In this document: positions 59,022 through 64,000 of the stretch, in pieces
Layout: the number at the start of each line of letters is the position of its first letter
Numbering within the stretch: position 1 is the first letter of the stretch
Assembly: GCF_000956475.1 (NCBI RefSeq)
Contig: NZ_JYJB01000010.1
Coordinates: 248,001 to 312,000, forward strand
DNA: 64,000 nt
Reading direction: 5' to 3'
Source of the DNA: Microbacterium hydrocarbonoxydans
Lineage (GTDB): Bacteria > Actinomycetota > Actinomycetes > Actinomycetales > Microbacteriaceae
The notes under the pieces: model-generated
Told to the model about the DNA's origin: nothing
The model's database searches: none
What the model saw: the letters and a program-made list of their open reading frames with translations, nothing else
Translations under genes and position numbers: made by a program

Positions 59022-60248
59022 TCAGCGCAGGCGACGCCCGTGCGCGAGATCGATCAGTCGCGACAGCACAGGACCGGAGCGCAGCCCGTTGTGCTCGTGT
59101 TCGCTTGTGACCCACGTGTGCACGCCGGGCAGGAGTCGCGCGGTCTCCAGCGAGAACTCGAGCGGCACGTAGACATCGTTGACGTAGATCGCAGCCGCGC
59201 CAGTGGCGCCGGATGCGGCGATGGCTTCGGCATCGTAGATCGTCGGCCACTCGAACTCGGCGAGCTCGAGTGCCACCTCTCGCCAGGGCTGGAACGCGGG
59301 AACGGTCTCCGTCCACTCGCTGCGGATGTGCTCGCCGGTGAACAGCGTGACGTCGTCACGGAAGTCGTCGGGCTCGACCCGTTCGGCCGACCAGCGGGTG
59401 GCCTGGCCGCTCGCGTAGCTCGACTCATGGAACGCGAAGTACAGGGGATTGCGGCCGCCGAAGGGCATCGCATGCATGAGGTCGTAGCGGAAGGCGTTCG
59501 ACGAGGGATCGCGCTCCAGCAACGACCAGACCGTCTGCCAGCCGTCGTCCGTGCCGAGAGCCGACCCGACCGAGCGCAGACGCGATGCCGAGACGACCTC
59601 ACCGTCGGGAAGCACGATGTCGCCGGCATCCGCATGGTCGACCAGCCGCCGCATGACGTCGCGATGGTCGGGGAAGCGACGATAGTAGTTCTCGGATGCC
59701 GAGCGCATCTTGTCGTAGCAGACCGCGTACACCTCGTCCGCCGAGCGGGTGACCGTGCTGAGCCCGCCGGTGATGAAGACCTCGTCCAGCGAAGCGGAAT
59801 CGGTGGAGAGATACGCGAGCGTCGTGAAGCCTCCGAAGGACTGGCCGAGCACGCTCCATCGGTCGGCTCCGAGGTGCTCGCGCATCGCCTCGCAGTCCCG
59901 CACGATCGCGTCGGCACGTAGGTGCGTGAGATGCTCGGCCATCGCGGCAGTGCCGCGGCCGAGGTCGGCATCGCCGACGGGGGAGGAGAGTCCGGTGCCG
60001 CGCTGGTCGAGCATGACCACGCGGTAATGGGCCAGGGCTTCGTCGAGCCAGGCCGGTGACGGCGAGGAGTGGAAGGGACGGGGCGCCTCGTGACCGGGAC
60101 CGCCCTGCAGGAAGACGAGGTAGGGCAGAGCCTCACCGCCTTCGCGGGACACGACGCGGGCGAAGATGTCGATCGTGCGGGTGTCGGAGGGATCCGACCA
60201 CACCAGAGGGACGGTGAGCGTGTGCTCGTCGATCGTCAGGTCGTTCAT
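59022..60248 (-). CDS. Alpha/beta hydrolase, prolyl-aminopeptidase (S33) like
   Basis: A 408-residue S33-type hydrolase. QGGPGHEAPRPFH (oxyanion HGGPG-like) near 48, MLDQRGTGLSSP, and nucleophile GQSFGG with Ser137. Long cap insertion after it, as in prolyl iminopeptidases and related amidases. It starts one base after the stop of the DUF262 gene (TGA-C-ATG), so the two are co-transcribed. Substrate is not known. Confidence 0.86.
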   Translation of the reverse strand: MNDLTIDEHTLTVPLVWSDPSDTRTIDIFARVVSREGGEALPYLVFLQGGPGHEAPRPFHSSPSPAWLDEALAHYRVVMLDQRGTGLSSPVGDADLGRGTAAMAEHLTHLRADAIVRDCEAMREHLGADRWSVLGQSFGGFTTLAYLSTDSASLDEVFITGGLSTVTRSADEVYAVCYDKMRSASENYYRRFPDHRDVMRRLVDHADAGDIVLPDGEVVSASRLRSVGSALGTDDGWQTVWSLLERDPSSNAFRYDLMHAMPFGGRNPLYFAFHESSYASGQATRWSAERVEPDDFRDDVTLFTGEHIRSEWTETVPAFQPWREVALELAEFEWPTIYDAEAIAASGATGAAAIYVNDVYVPLEFSLETARLLPGVHTWVTSEHEHNGLRSGPVLSRLIDLAHGRRLR

Positions 60249-60249
60249 G

Positions 60250-62250
60250 TCACATCACGTTGCCTATGTAGGAGTACTTCACGAACACCTCGGATGCCAG
60301 GCCGGACTCCTCGAGAACGCCCTGGACGGCGTTCATCATGTAGTTGGAATCCCAACCCATGTAGAGGAAGTGCGACTCGTCGAGCTCGTCCCACTGCCCC
60401 TTCCAGGCCATCTCCCGGTAGATCGGTCCACCGTGCTTGGCGCAGTACGACAGCGCCGCCTCACGAGTGTCGGTCCACGCGCGCCGCATCACCCGGTTGA
60501 AGAGGTACTTGACGTTGGGCACCTCCCACCGCTCCCCGCGGTACTCGACGTAGTCGAACTCGCGCTCCCAGCCGGCCGGCCAGCCGCGTCGCCGGACGGC
60601 GTCGAGGATCGGCGTCAGTCCGTCGTCGTCGATCTCGGGCAGCGCGGGCCGCGCCCAGATCCGCAGCAGCTCGGCAGTCAGCCGGACGGTGCGCTGTGTG
60701 ATCGCGGTGGAGCTCCAGACCTCGACCGACTGCAGCTCCCTGGTGGCCGGCACGGAGCTGCGCGCGTAGGCCTCGGCGCGCTTGACCGGGTAGGCGGCGC
60801 CGAACACGCGTTCCGCGAGACGCGGCTCGAGCAGGGTGAGGTTGCCGAGGGTCGGGGCCAGGGCCCGCAGGCTGTTCTGCTCGTCGTCGGTGTACTCCGA
60901 CCAGGATCGGATGCCGTCACCGGACCAGCTGTCGCCGGGAACGGCCGGAACGAGCTTCTCCACGTCGTAGTCCAGAGGCTCGTCGACTCCTTCCAGACGA
61001 CCGAGCACGTAGGCGGCATGGGGGAGCTCTGAATACTTGAGCACGGCACTGACCCGCTCGTCCGAAGGCGTGATGCGGGCGACCGCGCGGGCGAGCGAGT
61101 CACGTCCCTCGGCTCTGGCGCGGCACAGGCGCGCGACCAGGCGCTCGTTGGGCAGGTTCACCAGCGTGCGGCGCAGATAGAGCGCCTGGATCCACTCGAG
61201 CGTCTCGATGAGCTCGTCACGAGCGATGACTCCCCGCGCGTGGTCGCTGTACACGCTCATCACCAGCGGATACGCGGCACGGCCGAAGGTGTTCACGAAG
61301 CGCAGCTGCTGTGCGATTCCGGCATCCGCCTCCTGGGAAGGATCGAGCAGGATGCCGTAGATCTCCGCGTAGTGGCGCCAGACCTCGGCATCCGCCTGGA
61401 GGTGTGCGACGTCGACGCGCGGGAACGACTGGCGGAACGCGCTGTACACGCCGTGCTCGCCGCCTGCCGCGACCTCGCGGCCGGTCGTCATCACGAGGTA
61501 GTGCCGCCAGAAGGCGCCGATCGCCTCGCCCGTATGCTGCTCGATGGGAAGCCAGAAGCGCGCCTCGACCTCGAGCTGCTCGGAGTGGGTGAGGCCCATC
61601 AGGATGTAGTTGTGGATGAGCTCGTGGTCGCGCAGCGGCTCACCGGTGGAGTTCAGGCTCTCGAAGATCTGCTGAGCGTTCGCGTCAGACCCGAGAGTGA
61701 TCGAGACGTGCTCCAGCCGCTGCAGGCCGCGCCAGATCCGCGGAACCTCGTCGACCTGGACCTGACTGCGGAAGAACGCGTAGTTGTCGTCGAAGCGGGA
61801 TTCCCGGTCGGCACCGAGCCTGCGATCCAGCACGACCGACTCGTACAGATCCGCCCATGCGTCGTGCGGGCGGAGCCGGGTGCGTGCAGGGTCGTCGGTG
61901 CGCACGAGCACTCGAGCCAGCTCATCGGCGAGGGCAGGATCGCTGTCGCGGACGGCGTGCTGAAGGGCCGCGACGAGAAGCATGAGCGTGGTGATGCGCT
62001 GCTGGCCGTCGATCAGGATCAGATCCGCGGCGTCGGACGAATCGTGCGCCGAGAGGATCGAGCCGATGAAGTGGCGATGCCCGCCGTCTTCGTCCGCGAC
62101 GGCGCGGACGTCGGCGAGCAGCCGCTCGCATCCGCCGATGTCCCACCGGTACTGGCGCTGGTAGACGGGCACCACGATCGTGGTGTTCCCGGCGGAGAGC
62201 CACTCGATCGTGTTGACAGCCGTCGCCTCGACATTGGTGGCAGTGCTCAT
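60250..62250 (-). CDS. DUF262/GmrSD-like protein with degenerate nuclease region
   Basis: A 666-residue protein. The DUF262 domain has VPVYQRQYRW near residue 28, DGQQRITTLMLL (81-92) and FESLNSTGEPL (196-206). The second part resembles DUF1524: LGNLTLLEP (468-476) and the later K/W/R pattern fit, but where the HNH domain has EHILP-like His the sequence is EKLVP (431-435) and the later LN is missing, so nuclease activity is doubtful. About 110 more residues (from 560; FDYVEYRGERWEVPN) form an extra C-terminal domain that was not identified. GmrSD-family proteins restrict modified phage DNA. Confidence 0.82.
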   Translation of the reverse strand: MSTATNVEATAVNTIEWLSAGNTTIVVPVYQRQYRWDIGGCERLLADVRAVADEDGGHRHFIGSILSAHDSSDAADLILIDGQQRITTLMLLVAALQHAVRDSDPALADELARVLVRTDDPARTRLRPHDAWADLYESVVLDRRLGADRESRFDDNYAFFRSQVQVDEVPRIWRGLQRLEHVSITLGSDANAQQIFESLNSTGEPLRDHELIHNYILMGLTHSEQLEVEARFWLPIEQHTGEAIGAFWRHYLVMTTGREVAAGGEHGVYSAFRQSFPRVDVAHLQADAEVWRHYAEIYGILLDPSQEADAGIAQQLRFVNTFGRAAYPLVMSVYSDHARGVIARDELIETLEWIQALYLRRTLVNLPNERLVARLCRARAEGRDSLARAVARITPSDERVSAVLKYSELPHAAYVLGRLEGVDEPLDYDVEKLVPAVPGDSWSGDGIRSWSEYTDDEQNSLRALAPTLGNLTLLEPRLAERVFGAAYPVKRAEAYARSSVPATRELQSVEVWSSTAITQRTVRLTAELLRIWARPALPEIDDDGLTPILDAVRRRGWPAGWEREFDYVEYRGERWEVPNVKYLFNRVMRRAWTDTREAALSYCAKHGGPIYREMAWKGQWDELDESHFLYMGWDSNYMMNAVQGVLEESGLASEVFVKYSYIGNVM

Positions 62251-62309
62251 GCGAAAAAGTCTATGCGGATAAACCCGGCGGCCATCCCGGGCGCTCCGAG
62301 GTCGCGCTG

Positions 62310-62325
62310 TTAGGCTTGCCTTATC
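62310..62325. promoter_or_regulatory. Iron-box-like palindrome (DtxR/IdeR type)
   Basis: TTAGGCTTGCCTTATC resembles part of the actinobacterial iron box (TTAGGTTAGCCTAACC type) and reads as an imperfect inverted repeat TTAGGC/GCCTTA. It lies 51 bp before the oxygenase-like gene and 60 bp upstream of the divergent DUF262 gene. Match is partial. Confidence 0.45.
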
Positions 62326-62375
62326 AGGGCCTGTTAAAACGTGCTGGCCCCCGATGAGAGGATCTGGTTCAGATC

Positions 62376-63149
62376 ATGGGATACATCAAGTCCGCCGCCC
62401 TCGAAGAAAAGGGCTTCGTCATCCTCGACAGCTACGACAAGGAGATCGACTCTCGCGAGTGGCTCGACATCGAGTACGTCGACTGGAAGTCCTCGGGCGA
62501 CACGCGGTTCTCGCCGCTGGCAAGCGCCAAGGGCGAGATCGAGTGCAACGGCTTCTGGAACCACAAGCCGCCGCGCACCGACAAGGACGGCGTCTGGATC
62601 GACTCGCAGACGGCCATCGCGCCGACGCTGACCGCCCGCGCCAAGGAGCCGGGCGCGAACGTGGGCCGCTGCCGCGTGATCGAGCTGCAGCCGACGCCCT
62701 ACGGCGAATGCCTCTACAACCTCCACCAGGACGACAACAACCGTCTGAACCCCGACGGCACCGGCTGGGTCGTCCGCGGCTTCTTCAACCTCACCGACGA
62801 CAAGGACAGCTACTTCGTCCTGCGTGAGAACCGCACCGACCCGAGCATCGAGTACCGCATCGCCCTTCCCGCCGGCGCGCAGCTGATCGTCGACACGCAG
62901 CGTCTCTGGCACGCCACCACGCACAACGGCACCGAGCCGCGCTACTGCCTGATCACCTCGTGGGAGTCGGGCCCCGAGCTCGACGCCTACATCGAGAAGT
63001 ACCACGGCACCGACCAGCACGAGCAGGTCGAGGTGCCCCAGGAGGTCCTCGAAGCGGGCTACGCCGAGCAGGCGCAGCGCGACGCAGCGCGCGCGGCCTA
63101 CTACGCGGCCAAGGGTCAGCAGGTCAAGCAGGCCATGAGCGAGGCCTGA
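62376..63149 (+). CDS. Uncharacterised protein with Fe(II)/2-oxoglutarate-oxygenase-like signature
   Basis: A 257-residue soluble protein. LHQDD gives His117-x-Asp119, RLWHATTH gives His179, and PRYCLITSW gives Arg189 ten residues later: the HxD...H...R order and spacing of Fe(II)/2OG oxygenases. The flanking strands (FFNLTDDKDSYFVL; LPAGAQLIVD) suit a double-stranded beta-helix. The C-terminal 45 residues look like a charged Ala/Gln helix. No family was recognised, and substrate is unknown. ATG at 62376 follows an iron-box-like palindrome. Confidence 0.8.
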   Translation: MGYIKSAALEEKGFVILDSYDKEIDSREWLDIEYVDWKSSGDTRFSPLASAKGEIECNGFWNHKPPRTDKDGVWIDSQTAIAPTLTARAKEPGANVGRCRVIELQPTPYGECLYNLHQDDNNRLNPDGTGWVVRGFFNLTDDKDSYFVLRENRTDPSIEYRIALPAGAQLIVDTQRLWHATTHNGTEPRYCLITSWESGPELDAYIEKYHGTDQHEQVEVPQEVLEAGYAEQAQRDAARAAYYAAKGQQVKQAMSEA

Positions 63150-63165
63150 CCTCCTCAGCTCTGTC

Positions 63166-63207
63166 CACGAAGGCGGGAATCACATCCTTGTGATTTCCGC
63201 CTTCGTG
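63166..63207 (+). terminator. Terminator after the oxygenase-like gene
   Basis: CACGAAGGCGGGAATCAC and GTGATTTCCGCCTTCGTG form an 18-bp stem with one G-T pair and a 6-nt loop. Confidence 0.85.
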
Positions 63208-63296
63208 CGTGAGAATAGGCGCATAACCGCATATCGCGCCACGCTTCGTTGGTTTCAGGTCGTTGGGGAAGACGCACCTGATGAAACGGAGAGATC

Positions 63297-63800
63297 ATGG
63301 CGACGGCTTACGCACGCGGAGTGGTGTTCATCCACTCCGCGCCACGCGCGCTCTGCCCGCACCTCGAGTGGGCGGTGGGTCGCGCTATCGGGCGTGCGGT
63401 GAACTTCGACTGGGCCGACCAGCCGGTGCTCGATGGCGCCCGCCGGGCCGAGTTCTACTGGGACGGGCCCGTGGGCACCGGAGCTGCTCTCGCCACCGCG
63501 ATCCGGGGCTGGGAGCACCTGCGCTTCGAGGTCACAGAGGATCCGACGCCGCGCAGCGACGGCGGACGCTGGATGCACACACCCGACCTCGGCATCCATT
63601 ACGCACAGACGGACGCCGCCGGCAACGTCGTGATCGGCGAGGACCGCATCCGCTACGCGATGGAGATCGCGGCGGGAAACGTGGCCGAGCTGCAGCGCGA
63701 GCTCGACATCGCGCTCGGCTCGGCCTGGGACGAGGAGCTGGAGCCCTTCCGGCACGCGAGCGACGATGCCCGCGTGGTGTGGCTCCACAAGGTCGGATAG
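63297..63800 (+). CDS. DUF3145 domain protein
   Basis: A 167-residue protein with the whole DUF3145 pattern: RGVVFIHSAPRALCPHLEWA near residue 7, FYWDGPVGTGAALATAIRGW, and RIRYAMEIAAGN. Conserved in actinobacteria, often near fatty acid genes; function unknown. GGAGAGATC precedes the ATG. Ends at 63800, followed by an inverted-repeat element and terminator. Confidence 0.93.
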   Translation: MATAYARGVVFIHSAPRALCPHLEWAVGRAIGRAVNFDWADQPVLDGARRAEFYWDGPVGTGAALATAIRGWEHLRFEVTEDPTPRSDGGRWMHTPDLGIHYAQTDAAGNVVIGEDRIRYAMEIAAGNVAELQRELDIALGSAWDEELEPFRHASDDARVVWLHKVG

Positions 63801-63827
63801 CCGAGTGAGCCGGATAGTCCATGGACC

Positions 63828-63898
63828 TGGAGTGGGAAGGCGTGAGTACCGGATGCCGGTGAGTAGTCCCGGACGCTGAGAAGACGTATCCCACTCCA
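63828..63898 (+). ncRNA. Candidate structured RNA element after DUF3145
   Basis: TGGAGTGGGA (63828-63837) and TCCCACTCCA (63889-63898) make a perfect 10-bp closing stem. Inside, GCGT/ACGC and ACCGG-ATG-CCGGT can form a second stem and a hairpin. A separate 10-bp palindrome GTCCATGGAC precedes it at 63817-63826, and a terminator follows. Could be a small RNA or a 3' UTR structure. No known family was recognised; strand assumed from the upstream gene. Confidence 0.45.
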
Positions 63899-63905
63899 AC
63901 GACGA

Positions 63906-63938
63906 GAACCCCGCTTCTGCGCACAGGAGGCGGGGTTC
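63906..63938. terminator. Terminator after the structured element
   Basis: GAACCCCGC (63906-63914) pairs with GCGGGGTTC (63930-63938). It lies between convergent transcripts and is followed by CCTCG on the plus strand. Confidence 0.75.
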
Positions 63939-63957
63939 CCTCGTGTCCTGCGATCGA

Positions 63958-64000
63958 TCAGATGACCGCCGCGTGCGCCAGGTCTCCGAGCGGTCTGACG
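63958..64000 (-). CDS. C-terminal end of an unidentified minus-strand gene
   Basis: On the minus strand the last 13 codons before a TGA at 63958-63960 read VRPLGDLAHAAVI. The remainder is beyond the window edge. The terminator between it and DUF3145 supports a convergent gene. Too short to name. Confidence 0.45.
   Translation of the reverse strand, partial: VRPLGDLAHAAVI

Noticed and set aside
59022..63149. Complete multi-gene defence island
   Set aside because: Only the DUF262 protein is defence-like; no methyltransferase, helicase, toxin-antitoxin or transposon signs adjoin it, and the neighbours look chromosomal.
63828..63898. SRP RNA, tmRNA, RNase P or a known riboswitch
   Set aside because: Conserved cores such as GGAAGCAGC of SRP RNA or the conserved parts of TPP, cobalamin, glycine and ydaO riboswitches are absent.

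Overview
The window is a contiguous, gene-dense, high-GC stretch of actinobacterial chromosome. Gene order and content (PhoH-YbeY-CNNM-Era, RecO-UppS, DusB-Dgt-DnaG, OpcA-type pentose phosphate operon, suf operon next to ctaA/ctaB, DUF3099-SURF1, BioQ with BioYMN, Cys-free L31, DUF3145) fit a Microbacteriaceae member, most likely Microbacterium; the genus is inferred from synteny and intergenic repeat style, not from a search. No phage, insertion sequence, plasmid or CRISPR signature was seen. Genes are packed tightly, often with ATGA, TGATG or GTGA start/stop overlaps.

Layout. 1-3.3 kb: end of phoH, then ybeY, a CNNM/CBS membrane protein and era. 3.3-5.9 kb: an ECF sigma factor, a membrane protein and a secreted I36-like protein in one operon, then a lipoprotein on the other strand. 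6-7.9 kb: leuA behind a leucine-rich leader peptide with an 11-bp hairpin. 8-17.4 kb: TRIC-like channel, recO-uppS, small kinase, DsbA/FrnE-like protein, glutathione peroxidase, dusB-dgt-dnaG and an orphan ABC ATPase. 17.5 kb: tRNA-Asn(GUU). 17.7-22.4 kb: short UvrA-like ATPase, septum-formation-type lipoprotein, def and a DMT transporter. 22.5-30.7 kb (minus strand): tkt-tal-pgi-zwf-opcA-pgl. 30.9-33.5 kb: ctaB and ctaA for haem A. 33.6-37.8 kb: sufB-sufD-Rieske-sufC-sufT, without sufS, sufU or sufR. 37.9-40.4 kb: PatB/MalY-like PLP enzyme and MFS transporter.

40.4-42.9 kb: biotin uptake, with the TetR regulator BioQ divergent from bioYMN and two tandem palindromic operators between them. 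42.8-46.8 kb (minus): acyltransferase whose end lies antisense to bioN, and a DedA-histidine kinase-response regulator operon. 47-50.6 kb: ABC-F protein, PNPOx-family protein, cupin and a GH16-like protein. 50.7-52.7 kb (minus): DUF4190, DUF3099, a tiny Cys-containing protein and SURF1. 52.9-58.6 kb: FabG, hydrolase, SerB, divergent glgC/glgA, orphan ABC ATPase and L31 type B. 58.7-64 kb: small membrane protein, peptidase-like hydrolase, DUF262/GmrSD-like protein, a divergent uncharacterised protein with a Fe(II)/2-oxoglutarate-type HxD...H...R pattern behind an iron-box-like palindrome, DUF3145, and a potentially structured 3' RNA element.

Most of the window is core metabolism and housekeeping. 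The less ordinary parts are the leuA leader, the BioQ operator pair, the ECF/I36 module, the DUF262 protein and its oxygenase-like neighbour, and the structured element after DUF3145.
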